A stretch of 64,000 nucleotides of DNA from Myripristis murdjan (lineage: Eukaryota; Chordata; Actinopteri; Holocentriformes; Holocentridae): positions 19,758,987 through 19,822,986 of the forward strand of contig NC_044003.1 in assembly GCF_902150065.1 (NCBI RefSeq). The letters run 5' to 3'. Position numbers and translations under genes: made by a program. Shown here piece by piece: positions 22,986 to 34,113 of the stretch. Numbering within the stretch: position 1 is the first letter of the stretch; the number at the start of each line of letters is the position of its first letter. Below the pieces are notes generated by a model, which saw only the letters and a program-made list of their open reading frames with translations, did not search any database and had not been told where the DNA came from.

Positions 22986-24536
22986 ATGAATCACTAAGTT
23001 CTGACTGCCCAGTGGACCAAGGATTACTTATTCTGATTTCAAAACCCAGAAATGACCTGAAATTATTAGATAATCTTAGACACATTACTACACTTAATGA
23101 TCATTAATTCTTCCTCTGTATGAATGCTAAGAATGGGCTGCTCTGTGGGTACCCTTCTACATTTTTGCACCCTCTCTCCTTCTCATTCGAACTGTTACCA
23201 TCTGAACAATGATTTCATTATAAACTATTAACCTACATCTATGCTAATAGATTGAATACTGATATTAGTTAAATAATCTCAGGCACACAATCAAGATTTG
23301 CTTATTCCATTCATAACAGTACACATTTGGTGGTTGATTTATTAAATTCCACTCACTGTAATCACCCACCTCAGTGGAAGTTTACGAGTCAACATAACTG
23401 AAAACACCTGTGTGCATGCTCAGGTTGGGGAAAAGTGAGGCGGCTTGGGGCATTTCCACTAGTCTGCAGGTTGCACATAGACCCCTCTCATGGAAGAGAC
23501 AATACATTTTGAGGCTTCAGCACAGTTCATTTTATTTTAGGTTTATTATATTTTTGACGGTTAAACACAACAGCCATTTTAACACAAAAACTACAAAGAA
23601 AAAATCTACTTGAGTAAAAGTGAAAATTAGCTTAGATAATCTGGTTCATCTTCAGGCCAACTAACTGATATTTGTTCTGCTATTTATTCTTTTTTCCATT
23701 GTTATTAAACATTTTCATCAGTTGAGTCTAAATGCTCTCTGCCTCCATCAACCAGCTGCAATTTATATTAATGCACCTTTTATTGGAAATTTAAAAAAGA
23801 CAAAAAGTGCAGAGAACCAGATTCCTCCTGTCATCTTTGCTGACTGAACTTTGAAAATTTCCAAAATCTATCACTGATCATTTTTTCTGTGTAATGGATA
23901 TTATTTAAAATGTAGTCAAGTACAATATTCATGCAAAAATGTACTTAAGTAAAAGTAAAAATACTGACTTTCAAAAATACTCAAAAGTACAAGTACACAA
24001 AAAAAGCTAATCAGTTACAGTAACACGTTTCAATGTAATTTTTAATTTCCACCTCTGGTTTTAAAGCTACTTTCATGTGATTTTTCAGAATAAAATCAGT
24101 TTTTAATGGGGGAGTAACCAGATGTTTGTGAGTTTGACATTTGAAGCATCTATTTAAATTTCAAAATGAGCATACGCAGCCATTCTCAGATTAGTGAGAG
24201 TTATATTATTATTATGTGATGTTACAGTAAAATTTATAACAATCATATGATATTGTGTTAATATCATGTTAAAATGATATAAGTTTATATTAATCTGAGA
24301 TTACATGAATGCTCTGCCTCAATGCCTATCTGTAAATAATGAGAGTAATGATTTTGTTATATTTATAATAAATCTTTTTTTAAAATTAAAAATAACAAAA
24401 GCAGCCACTCTGAATACAGAGCGGCTTATCTTATTGCTATGTTCCAGTAAAATGATTAAACAGTTTTTACTGGACATTATAGATCCTGCAAGATTCCTGA
24501 AAAAAGTTGCATCAGTGCATAAGAGTAAATAATGAG
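22986..24536. repeat. 3' flanking block of the TAAR-4 pseudogene (array duplicon)
   Basis: Matches the flanks of the other copies, with the hAT-end remnant at about 23900-24060. The AATAAA-type site seen downstream of TAAR-1 and TAAR-5 is changed here (TTTTTA for TTTATT at about 24466). No coding region. Confidence 0.65.
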
Positions 24537-26010
24537 TCAGAGCAGTTTTGAGTTTGCAAAATTACCTTGAAAAATTTTGCCAGAAATGATCATTCTGAAA
24601 GCCACTCGGAACCAGCTGTAAAAGAAGGCATAAATAAAGGGATTGAGCACTGAATTTGTCCATCAAAGCATGGTAAATACTTCCATCACAGTTATTGGAA
24701 TTGAATAATTAATAAGTGGATTTAAGGCCGTAGCAGTGAAGTTAGGGGCCCAACAGATCAGAAAAGCTCCCATAACAATAGTTAAGGCTGAATTATGCTT
24801 CAGCGTTGGAAGAGCGTACGGGGGTTGTGCGAAGCACGCATTTCCTACGCAGCGCGTGTGTGTCCAACATACCTCTGCAAACACACAGAGCAATTCTCCT
24901 CCCACCAACGTAGACCCTGTGACGTATGGTCGCTGCTCTTCTGTGGCGAGTGGACGAGTCGTATAGGTGCGGGCACTCTCCAAAGTTTTCAAACACAACC
25001 GACAAGTCGAGACACAACAGTTTAAAAAAAAACAAAAAAAAACGGCGCTGACGGCACAACAACAGGAATGTGATGCCGGTTGCAACGAAATGCCGGAAAT
25101 AGTGTACTTCGGCGGACCAATCACAGCTCTTGTGGGGCTGCAGAGGGTCCGCGTAGTTACAATTTTTTGGAGGCGCGCGGCAAGGCTCTGCGGCGGTCGC
25201 ACAACCCCCATAAGCTCCGCACAACCTCCGTACGCTCTTCCTACGCGGAAGCATAATTCAGCCTTTAGAGTTTTGGTGGCCTTTTTCTCCAGACGCCCCA
25301 GACTTTATACTCTGACAGTTTGAGTTCTGGATGCTGCGTGCCTGTTTCTGTGCCACCAGAAAAATCTTTAGGTAGATACTGAGCATTATAACAACTGGGA
25401 AGTAAAATGAGAGAACACATCCAGTGATTCCTAAAATATCAATATTAAATGAAAAACAACGGCCTTCACATTTTCCTTCTTTAAGTCCCATAATTATGAC
25501 ACCAATTCCAACCAGGGCAGAAACTCCCCAGCTCAACAGAATCATGACCACAGCAGCACGAACATTTATTTTACTTTCATACCTCAGAGGATGACACACT
25601 GCATAATATCTGTCAATAGAAATAAAACTTAAGTTCAGAATAGAGGATGTACCTAGGAAAACATCAAGGCTGCGTGCCATCTTACAAATTAAATCTGCAA
25701 GATATGAACAAGAGTCTACAGAGAGTGCTATGATGAATGGCAACACTAAAGCCCCCACAAGGAGGTCAGATATGGCCAGAGAGAGAATCAGGTAGTTAGT
25801 TGGAGTGTGGAGCTGTTTGAAGTAAATGATGGAGATGATTATGAGAAGGTTTCCACACAGTGTCAGAACAGATAATGAACCAAGGAAAACATATAACAAA
25901 ACACGTACTGCTGAAGGGATAATAACCATTATACAGGATACATTTTCTGATTGGTAACACAGCTGTATGTCCTTAACATCAGTCCTGTTGAAAATGAAGT
26001 TAATTCCCAT
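24537..26010 (-). pseudogene. Trace amine-associated receptor pseudogene, copy 4 (TAAR-4)
   Basis: The first two thirds (26010 down to about 25300) read cleanly from MGINFIFNRTDV through D116, DRY and TM5, very like copies 3 and 5. The gene is then broken three ways: an 11-bp deletion near 25290 in the third inner loop (copies keep ATCTTACTGAC there), a 480-bp MITE at 24785-25264 inserted in the start of TM6, and a 1-bp deletion near 24665 that puts a stop just after VFTML. The rest (TM6 APNFTATALN, TM7 and the tail ANSKLL) is still recognisable to 24537. It is closest to copy 5. Confidence 0.95.
24785..25264. mobile_element. 480-bp Harbinger-like MITE inside TAAR-4
   Basis: The ends are AGGCTGAATTATGCTTC and its inverse; the inverted repeats extend about 46 bp with a few mismatches (through GGAAGAGCGTACGG). 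It is flanked by a 3-bp TTA duplication (24782-24784 and 25265-25267). The six intact paralogues give the empty site ATAGTTAGAGTTTTGG. A TWA target of 3 bp fits PIF/Harbinger. It has no coding capacity. Confidence 0.9.
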
Positions 26011-26360
26011 GCTCTCTGGCTCCTGCTATTCTGCTGAGAAAGGTTTTCAGATTTAAATGAACTATCATTACTGTCATATTTCAGTTGCAACAATATCAGT
26101 TTTCTGGAGTAAAATGGTTTTCAGTTTATCTCAGTGGTGTATAATTTTTCATAACATACCTGTTAACTCAGCAGATGGCTAATGCATCTATGATGAGGTG
26201 AGCTTTTCATCTCTGCCCCACTGAGTAACTAGTTCTGGACTTGACAGACATATTTATCACTCCCTGGCTTATTACCATAATTAATGCAACCTTATTTTGG
26301 CAAATCACGTGTGTAACTATATATTTGATTTGCATGAGATCACAACAAGTTCATGATGAG
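26011..26360 (-). promoter_or_regulatory. TAAR-4 upstream block (of a pseudogene)
   Basis: Donor GTATGTT starts at 26159; the CAGCAG acceptor has its first AG at 26035-26034. The upstream CACGTG E-box and TTGCATTAATTATGG stretch are as in TAAR-2. It looks undamaged, so the locus may still be transcribed. Confidence 0.5.
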
Positions 26361-26623
26361 TAATGAGAGATTTTTATCACTGACTCAGACATGTGCCGAA
26401 GCCAATTACAAGGGTACCACAGCTTTCTGAATTATTTTTATCTGTTCATCTTTATTATAATTTCTCATGATGCATTTGCAACAACCAAATGCAGGAGACC
26501 AGGCAGGCAGGCTGTCAGAGTTGAATGTATTTAATATGAACTAAAGGCAGGTTACATGCAGGAACTCAGAGCTCAGGAACAAAGAAATTCAGGAAACAGG
26601 CTGGAAAACACACATAATGAACC

Positions 26624-27194
26624 TGTTACGACTGTTGTCGTTGTGTGCAGTTTCTGTTGGAGTGTGTGCTCTGTTTTTTTTCCTCCCTATCTTTGTTAGC
26701 ACATGGGCTCCACCGTGACGTTGGATTGGCTGGGGTTCTCCGGTCCCAGGATTGGCTAATGAAGCCCGAGAGGAGCTATATAAAGCCCAAGATGGATGCA
26801 GCAGCAGCAGGCTCTCCTCATCCTCCTCATCTCCCAACCAGCCATTCCTTTGTGTCTACGATTGTGAAAGTTGTGTTAGAGCAGTAGGGGTGAACTGCCA
26901 TTTTAGTTAACCCATTTTCTCCTGTGTTTGTTAAGTTAGGAAGGTAAGTGTTTGTTGTTTGGTTTCCTTGTTCAGGTTAGAGTTTGTTGTTTTTCAGTTA
27001 GAAGTGTTTTGTTTGTTATGTTGGCCTTGGTTCCCCCGAAGTTACATTTACATGCGTTTTTTTTGCACTATTTTCTCAGTTTGTAAATAAAAAAACTATT
27101 CACTTTGAGAAGCTGTCCTGCTGGCTACTTGGGACTTGGGGAAAATGGGGCCTTTTTCATGTCATGTCTCCGCACCCCTAGACGGGGCATAACA
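26624..27194 (+). repeat. 5' LTR of the Gmr1-like element
   Basis: 571 bp, bounded by TGTTACG and CATAACA. It contains a TATA-like GCTATATAAAGCCC near 26775 and an AATAAA at about 27086, placing promoter and polyadenylation signals as expected for an LTR. Confidence 0.9.
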
Positions 27195-27298
27195 TGAATT
27201 GGGGGCTCGTCCGCTTCTTTTCGCGCTTCGTTTAGTGGTAAGTTTGGTGAGTATTTTCTTCTACTGGTTGGCAGTTTTCTTTGGTGTGTGGGGAAAAT

Positions 27299-30200
27299 AT
27301 GGAGTTTTCTGTTGAGGATTTTGTGGCCAATCCTTCTTGGGAAAAATTGGAAAAATGTAAAAAAGCAGATTTGTTTGCAGTGGCTGACAGCTATGATGTT
27401 CCTGTGTCTCGCAGTGACCGGAAAGCAGAGCTCAAGCAGGCTTTGTTTGAACACTTGGTGGAGAGAGGTGTGTTGCCCTTGTCAGCTGCAGCTATGAAAG
27501 GGGCTGAAGCAGCTGTGAGTGAGGCAGAGGAAGAAGCACCTATGGTGGACGTGAAAGTTGCGGAGGCTGCTGGCGTGTTCACCACTGGTGTGGAATCTGG
27601 TCTGACCTCTGATCCTGCTGTAGGGAAAACTTCCACAGAGGATCTTCGTTTGCAACTTAAGATAAAGGAGATGGAGAATAGAAATAAAGAGCTTGAAGTG
27701 AAAGCCATGCATCTCCGTATCAGAGCTCTGGAGCTTGAGAGGGGAGCTCCTGTGTCCTCCACCCATGTGTCTGCTACTCAAAGTGCTGTCTCTGCTGGTT
27801 TTGATATTAGCAAACACATAGCATTAGTCCCTTTGTTTCGTGAGTCTGAAGTTGACTCTTATTTTGGCGCCTTTGAGCGCATAGCTGCTGCCTTAAAATG
27901 GCCCAAGGAATTTTGGTCACTGCTGTTGCAGTGTAAGCTTGTGGGAAAAGCCCAAGAAGTATGTGCAACTTTGTCTATTGAACAAAGTTTAAATTATGAA
28001 ACTCTAAAGAAAACTGTGCTTCAAGCCTATGAACTTGTTCCTGAGGCTTATAGACAAAAATTCAGGAATAGTGAAAAAACTGCCAACCAGACCTATGTTG
28101 AGTTTGTGCGCGACAAGAGCGTTTTGTTTGATAAATGGTGTCAGTCCTGCAATGTTGAAACTCTGGCGGAGATGAGAGAACTAATTCTTCTTGAAGAATT
28201 CAAAAAATGTTTACCGGAACGCATTGTGATTTATTTGAATGAACAAAAAGTGTCCTCTGTGACCAAAGCCGCGGTCCTGGCCGATGAGTTTATTTTAACT
28301 CACAAAAATGTGTTTTCTCCACCAGCACCTAGTACCTCAAGCCATATACCTGAGCGTAAAAATAGGTCGCCAAAATTGACACGCAAAAACGCGTCACCAG
28401 CAGCTGGTAAGAGCCGCAACTGCTTTTACTGCCATGAGCCAGGACATGTGATCGCTGTTTGCCCTATTCTTAAAAGAAAAGAGAAGCTCAAAAGCGCTAA
28501 AGCTCCCGCTGGTGTGGGTTTTATTCAGACTGCGCTTCCACCCGCCATACATTTTGAGTCTGACCCTGTATCTGAGTCTAAGTTAAATGTGGAGGTTGAT
28601 CCTCGTTTCAAGCCCTTTGTTTCTGATGGTTTTGTGTCTTTAACCGGAGAGGAGAAAGACAAGGTGCCTGTTACGATCCTCAGAGATACTGCTGCCTATC
28701 ATTCGTTTATGTTGACTGATGTTCTGCCACTTTCAGCTGAAACTGCCTGTGAATCTGATTTGCTGGTGTGGGGAATTAAAATGAGTGTACTTCGGGCCCC
28801 ACTACATATGGTGCACTTGCATTGCCCCCTAGTGACGGGATGTGTGAAAGTTGCTGTGCTCCCACGATTCCCAATTAGTGGCGTTTCATTTATTCTGGGA
28901 AATGATTTGGCCGGGGGAAAAGTGTTTCCTCCACCTGAAGTTGTTGATGTGCCTATTTCTGATGTGCCCGCTTCTGACCCCTCTGTCTTGACGGTGCCAA
29001 ATGTGTTTCCCGTGTGCGCCGTGACGCGCGCACAGGCTCGTAAACTTGGTGATGTGGTGGATCTGTCTGAGTCATTTATGTCTACTTTAGATGAGAGTGA
29101 ACCTGCCACTTCAGTTACGTCCGCACAAAATGAGAATGTGCCAACATGTGTGAATGAGTTTGATCTGTCCCTTGCTGATTCTGAGCTGAATTTGAATGTG
29201 ACCAGAAAAATGTTGATTGATGCTCAGAAAAATGACTCATCTTTAACTCTCTGTCTGTCCTCTGCTCTAGCCACTGAAGATAACCTGTCACCTGTTTTCT
29301 TTTTTGATAAAGGTGTGTTAATGCGCAGGTGGAGCCCCGACTCCAGTGAGGTCAATATGGTGAACCAAGTGGTTGTCCCGAGAGCGTTCCGACAGCAAGT
29401 GCTCAGCCTTGCACATGACTGCAGCTTAGCAGGACAACTTGGCATTAAGAAAACATACTCCCGAGTGCTGCGTAATTTCTTTTGGCCAGGGTTAAAATCA
29501 GATGTGGCGAAATATTGCCGCTCATGTCATGTGTGTCAAATTGCTGGGAAGCCGAATCAACCTGTCCCGCCGGCCCCCCTGCATCCCATACCGGTGCTTG
29601 GGGAGCCCTTTGAGCGTGTGTTGATTGATTGCGTCGGCCCTCTGCCCAAAACTAAATCTGGAAACCAATACATTCTGACAGTGATGTGCGCCGCCACCCG
29701 CTATCCTGACGCCATCCCATTACGCACTCTAAAAGCCAAGCCTGTTCTGAAAGCTCTCGTTAAGTTTTTCACAACCTTTGGTTTACCAAAAACTGTCCAA
29801 ACAGATCAAGGTACAAATTTCATGTCTAAGGTATTTTCACAGGTCATGACAGAGTTGAATGTTAAGCACATTAAGTCAAGTCCTTACCACCCAGAGTCTC
29901 AAGGTGCGCTAGAGAGGTTCCATCAGACGTTAAAATCCATGTTACGCAAATATTGTCTGGAGTCCAACAGGGAGTGGGATGAGGGTCTCCCTCTGTTGAT
30001 GTTCGCTGTGCGAGAAACTCCACAGGAATCCCTAGGATTTAGTCCGTGTGATCTGGTGTTCGGTCACACTGTGCGCGGTCCTCTCCGGCTCCTCAAAGAA
30101 AAGTGGTTGTCGGAGACACCCAAAATTGAACATAAATTGCTAGATTATGTCAGTACTTTCCGTGAGCGTCTCCATCATGTGTGTCAATTGGCCCATGAAA

Positions 30201-31993
30201 ATCTGGCACAGGCCCAAACAAAAATGAAGCGTCGTTACGACATGAAGTCTGTGCGCAGAACGTTTCAGCCAGGTGATCAAGTCCTGGTGTTGCTCCCGTT
30301 GCCTGGTTCCAGTCTTCAGACCAAGTTCGTCGGTCCATATGTAGTGGATCGAAAAATCAGTGACACTGACTATGCTGTCCAAACCCCAGATCGTGGGAGA
30401 AAAATCAGAGTATGTCATATTAACATGTTGAAACGCTATGTCTCCAGAGTCACTGATCCTCAGGTTCCTCCTCCTATTGCTCCGGTGGTGTCCGTGTGTG
30501 CTGCTCCTCCTCAATATCATCCTTCCAGCGATGGGCTGACGGAGAAGAGTGGTTTGCTGCCAGCCGCTCGTCTAAAAAATTCGGAGGTATTAAGTGATTT
30601 GGAGTCCTTTTTGGCTCATTTGTCTGATTCCTCTCGTGCAGACATCACTAAATTGATTGAGGATAATTTGTTGCTTTTCTCTGATCATCCCAGTCAAACT
30701 TCTGTTTTATGGCATGATATTGATGTGGAGAGTCACACACCTATAAAGCAGCACGCATACCGTGTAAATCCGGCCAAACGGGCCCTGATGCAGCAGGAGG
30801 TAAGTTATCTGGTTGAGAATGGTTTAGCCGTCCCCAGCATCAGTGCTTGGAGTTCCCCTTGTGTGTTGGTTCCAAAACCTGATGCAACTCCACGTTTCTG
30901 TACGGATTACCGTAGGGTAAATGCCGTCACCAAGCCCGACTCCTTTCCGCTCCCCAGGATGGAGGATTGTGTTGACCGAGTCGGATCCGCCAAATTTGTA
31001 ACAAAACTGGATCTGTTAAAAGGTTACTGGCAAGTCCCTTTGACACCCAGGGCGTCAGAAATATCAGCTTTTGTTACCCCTGACAACTTCCTCCAGTACA
31101 CAGTGATGCCATTCGGGCTGCGTAACGCTCCCGCTACATTCCAGCGTTTGATGCATATAGTGTTGTCTGGAGTTGAAAATTGTGAGGCGTATTTAGACGA
31201 CATAGTTGCATACTCCTCCACCTGGTCCGACCATTTGGACACATTGCATCTCATTTTCAGCCGTCTTCGTGAGGCTTCTCTCACCTTAAATTTGTCGAAA
31301 TGTGAATTTGGCAGGGCAACTGTTACATATTTAGGTAAGCAGGTGGGACATGGGCAGGTGCGACCTGTGACAGGAAAAATTCAGTCAATACTCGATTACC
31401 CAGTTCCACAGTCAAAGAAAGCATTACGCCGTTTCCTTGGTATGTGTGGGTATTACCGTGGTTTTTGCAAGAATTTTTCTGATGTTGTAGCCCCACTGAC
31501 TGGTCTGGTTAGTCCTTTGAAGCCCTTTGTTTGGACCCCCGCTTGTCAGGCTGCTTTTGAGTCTGCCAAGGCTTTGTTGTGTAGCACACCTGTCCTTGCT
31601 GCGCCCTGTTTCACGCGGCCCTTCAAGCTGGAGGTAGATGCCAGTGCGTGTGGTGCAGGAGCTGTTCTATTGCAGGAGGACGAGCAGTTTATTGACCACC
31701 CTGTGTGCTACTTTTCAAAAAAATTCAATAAACATCAGCTAAACTATAGCACTATCGAAAAGGAAGCACTCGCTTTACTGCTGGCGTTACAGTATTTTGA
31801 GGTATATCTTGGGTCCACCTCATATCCGGTCCAAGTTTTCACTGACCACAACCCCCTTGTGTTCTTGTCCAAGATGCGCAACTCAAACCAGAGGCTAATG
31901 CGCTGGTCACTGCTACTGCAAGATTTCAACTTGAGTATATGTCACAAAAAAGGAACCGAAAATGTAATGGCAGATGCCCTGTCTAGATTTTGA
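27299..31993 (+). CDS. Gag-Pol polyprotein of the Gmr1-like element
   Basis: Single frame of 1564 residues from the first ATG (27299). Gag occupies roughly the first 370 residues and ends in a CCHC zinc knuckle (CFYCHEPGHVIAVC, about 372-388). A protease-like region follows. The integrase zinc finger lies around 705-750 and the integrase core around 770-890. Reverse transcriptase lies at about 1150-1345 (FCTDYRRVNAVT, AYLDDIVAYS) and RNase H at about 1440-1564 (LEVDASACGAGAVL, FTDHNPLVFLS). It is in the host TAAR array but unrelated to it. The element looks whole. Confidence 0.9.
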   Translation: MEFSVEDFVANPSWEKLEKCKKADLFAVADSYDVPVSRSDRKAELKQALFEHLVERGVLPLSAAAMKGAEAAVSEAEEEAPMVDVKVAEAAGVFTTGVESGLTSDPAVGKTSTEDLRLQLKIKEMENRNKELEVKAMHLRIRALELERGAPVSSTHVSATQSAVSAGFDISKHIALVPLFRESEVDSYFGAFERIAAALKWPKEFWSLLLQCKLVGKAQEVCATLSIEQSLNYETLKKTVLQAYELVPEAYRQKFRNSEKTANQTYVEFVRDKSVLFDKWCQSCNVETLAEMRELILLEEFKKCLPERIVIYLNEQKVSSVTKAAVLADEFILTHKNVFSPPAPSTSSHIPERKNRSPKLTRKNASPAAGKSRNCFYCHEPGHVIAVCPILKRKEKLKSAKAPAGVGFIQTALPPAIHFESDPVSESKLNVEVDPRFKPFVSDGFVSLTGEEKDKVPVTILRDTAAYHSFMLTDVLPLSAETACESDLLVWGIKMSVLRAPLHMVHLHCPLVTGCVKVAVLPRFPISGVSFILGNDLAGGKVFPPPEVVDVPISDVPASDPSVLTVPNVFPVCAVTRAQARKLGDVVDLSESFMSTLDESEPATSVTSAQNENVPTCVNEFDLSLADSELNLNVTRKMLIDAQKNDSSLTLCLSSALATEDNLSPVFFFDKGVLMRRWSPDSSEVNMVNQVVVPRAFRQQVLSLAHDCSLAGQLGIKKTYSRVLRNFFWPGLKSDVAKYCRSCHVCQIAGKPNQPVPPAPLHPIPVLGEPFERVLIDCVGPLPKTKSGNQYILTVMCAATRYPDAIPLRTLKAKPVLKALVKFFTTFGLPKTVQTDQGTNFMSKVFSQVMTELNVKHIKSSPYHPESQGALERFHQTLKSMLRKYCLESNREWDEGLPLLMFAVRETPQESLGFSPCDLVFGHTVRGPLRLLKEKWLSETPKIEHKLLDYVSTFRERLHHVCQLAHENLAQAQTKMKRRYDMKSVRRTFQPGDQVLVLLPLPGSSLQTKFVGPYVVDRKISDTDYAVQTPDRGRKIRVCHINMLKRYVSRVTDPQVPPPIAPVVSVCAAPPQYHPSSDGLTEKSGLLPAARLKNSEVLSDLESFLAHLSDSSRADITKLIEDNLLLFSDHPSQTSVLWHDIDVESHTPIKQHAYRVNPAKRALMQQEVSYLVENGLAVPSISAWSSPCVLVPKPDATPRFCTDYRRVNAVTKPDSFPLPRMEDCVDRVGSAKFVTKLDLLKGYWQVPLTPRASEISAFVTPDNFLQYTVMPFGLRNAPATFQRLMHIVLSGVENCEAYLDDIVAYSSTWSDHLDTLHLIFSRLREASLTLNLSKCEFGRATVTYLGKQVGHGQVRPVTGKIQSILDYPVPQSKKALRRFLGMCGYYRGFCKNFSDVVAPLTGLVSPLKPFVWTPACQAAFESAKALLCSTPVLAAPCFTRPFKLEVDASACGAGAVLLQEDEQFIDHPVCYFSKKFNKHQLNYSTIEKEALALLLALQYFEVYLGSTSYPVQVFTDHNPLVFLSKMRNSNQRLMRWSLLLQDFNLSICHKKGTENVMADALSRF

Positions 31994-32061
31994 GATTGTG
32001 AGTTTTCTTTTTTTTCAGGAATTAAACATGTTAGGGGATGTTTAATTCTTGGGAAAGGGGG

Positions 32062-32632
32062 TGTTACGACTGTTGTCGTTGTGTGCAGTTTCTGTTGGAG
32101 TGTGTGCTCTGTTTTTTTTCCTCCCTATCTTTGTTAGCACATGGGCTCCACCGTGACGTTGGATTGGCTGGGGTTCTCCGGTCCCAGGATTGGCTAATGA
32201 AGCCCGAGAGGAGCTATATAAAGCCCAAGATGGATGCAGCAGCAGCAGGCTCTCCTCATCCTCCTCATCTCCCAACCAGCCATTCCTTTGTGTCTACGAT
32301 TGTGAAAGTTGTGTTAGAGCAGTAGGGGTGAACTGCCATTTTAGTTAACCCATTTTCTCCTGTGTTTGTTAAGTTAGGAAGGTAAGTGTTTGTTGTTTGG
32401 TTTCCTTGTTCAGGTTAGAGTTTGTTGTTTTTCAGTTAGAAGTGTTTTGTTTGTTATGTTGGCCTTGGTTCCCCCGAAGTTACATTTACATGCGTTTTTT
32501 TTGCACTATTTTCTCAGTTTGTAAATAAAAAAACTATTCACTTTGAGAAGCTGTCCTGCTGGCTACTTGGGACTTGGGGAAAATGGGGCCTTTTTCATGT
32601 CATGTCTCCGCACCCCTAGACGGGGCATAACA
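32062..32632 (+). repeat. 3' LTR of the Gmr1-like element
   Basis: 571 bp, same sequence as the 5' LTR as far as I can read. It follows a purine-rich stretch GGGAAAGGGGG just upstream, the expected plus-strand primer position. Confidence 0.9.
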
Positions 32633-32637
32633 GAACC

Positions 32638-33085
32638 AAACAGATAATTTGAGGTTATTCAAAGCTACTGTGTTGCTGCTGAGCACAGCGGAATCACATC
32701 ATGATGGTATTGTTGTCAGGTGTGTCTCAGGCAAATGCCAAGGGGAATCAGTATGTTTATTACCTTAAACGTATTTAACACCCATCATAATCAGCTTTGT
32801 GTGGGAGCACAATGGAAAGTGAACTAAGGCTGTGCTCACATGGGTGTGACTTTTCTAAACTAAGAGTCACATGGATCCACAACTTTGGCTGCTTGTAGGC
32901 GTGTACATGTGTGGCTCACCAGCATTCTGCCCTGAGCTTTCTTCCAGATTTTTAAACAAGGAACCATGGGAGCTATGGTATCCTCACAGTAATACAGCCA
33001 TCTTGCCTGCAACAGGGAGACTGGGGCCCCCTCCTTGAACCATGCATGGGAGGACAGTCTCCCAATAGAACTTCATCTAGATGAA
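32638..33085. other. Array flank with a LINE 5' scrap
   Basis: 32638-32800 continues the shared flank repeat interrupted by the LTR element. 33000-33060 is a GC-rich piece like the LINE fragment at 14490. No gene is seen. Confidence 0.5.
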
Positions 33086-34113
33086 ACTGAGACTTAGGCA
33101 ATGGTGGAGAAATTTCTATCACAGTTTGCATTAATTATTGCATTAATTTTTCAGTCTATCCTATCTGAATCCAAGTGGTGCTTTGTTGTTGAACATGGAC
33201 AGTGTTAGTGATGGATTGTCCATAAAGAACACCATGTTTGAGCGTAAGGCAGTGCATAAGTGTCCTTGGTACCAAAGCTACTTAGGCTAATGGTCCATGA
33301 AAGACCATTAGTCATTTCATCAGACCTGGTCGTATGTTCTGAACACTTGAGTGGACAGGGGGCAGAACTATCAACTGTCAGATTAGATGGCAGGCATGCT
33401 GGTGAACAGACCTGGTAAACCCAAACATTTAGTGGGGATGAACTGGGAATGTCAGGTGGAGGACTCTGTCTGAAAGGTCTTCCACTCACACCTCCAGAGG
33501 AGCTTTTCCTAGATCTCAAGGGAGGCTGGAAACATAGAATCTGTCCCTCTTTTAAGCTTCCATGTAGTGGCGACAAAGACCAGCTTTCAGAAGGCCATCA
33601 GTGCCTGTTTTAGTGGCAACCGAAGGAACCAGTGTGGGACACCATTAGAGAGAGAGGCCATCATGCGTCTGAGGATGTGGTTAGATGGTGGAGGGAAGCC
33701 TCTGAGGAACTCCGCTGACACACCCTTGTTGGAGTAGGCATGGCCGGAGGATTGGCGGGGTCATCATCTATCTCCCTGGCTGAGGTCACTTAAATGGTGA
33801 GGAAACTCCGCAGTGGAAAGGTGCCAGGAATGGATGCGGTCCTGTGCAGTGCACTGCAAAGGACAGTGACCTCAGGGTTGCATCTCTACTCTTTGCAAAT
33901 GATGTGGTTCTGCTGGCCTTATCCAGCTGTGGCCTTCAGCATGTATTCAGGCAGTTTGCAGCCAAATGTTAAGTGGTCAGGATGAGGATCAGCACCTCCA
34001 AATCTGAGGCCATGGTTCTCTGTAGGAAAGAGGTGGTTGTGAGTTCCTGCCTGAAATGGAGGAGGTTTAAAGATCTTGGGGTCTGTGTGAGTGTATGAGT
34101 GAGTGTAAAATGG
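33086..34113 (+). mobile_element. RTE/Rex3-like LINE relic, copy D, left part
   Basis: Contains the same endonuclease piece (around 33180-33260), linker and reverse-transcriptase piece (around 33870-34000) as copies A and B, with the same kind of decay. It is cut at about 34113 by a second LINE inserted in the opposite orientation and resumes at 36128. Confidence 0.75.

Larger units (their letters stand above)
26624..32632 (+). mobile_element. Gmr1-like Ty3/gypsy LTR retrotransposon, looks whole
   Basis: A 6009-bp element with two 571-bp LTRs (26624-27194 and 32062-32632) that I read as identical. It is flanked by a 5-bp duplication GAACC (26619-26623 and 32633-32637). The ends are TGTTACG and CATAACA. 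A primer site resembling the tRNA-Pro type (TGGGGGCTCGTCCG) follows the 5' LTR. One long reading frame holds gag and pol in the order gag, zinc knuckle, protease region, integrase, reverse transcriptase, RNase H. Integrase before reverse transcriptase is the Gmr1 arrangement known from deuterostomes including fish. Identical LTRs mean a very recent insertion, later than the TAAR duplications. Confidence 0.95.

Noticed and set aside
24793-25254. Frames inside the MITE in TAAR-4 as a new exon
   Set aside because: Open by chance in both directions within inverted-repeat sequence; no similarity and no splice logic.
27281-27298. Upstream extension of the LTR polyprotein from a TTG
   Set aside because: Not an ATG; the first ATG at 27299 is the natural start.
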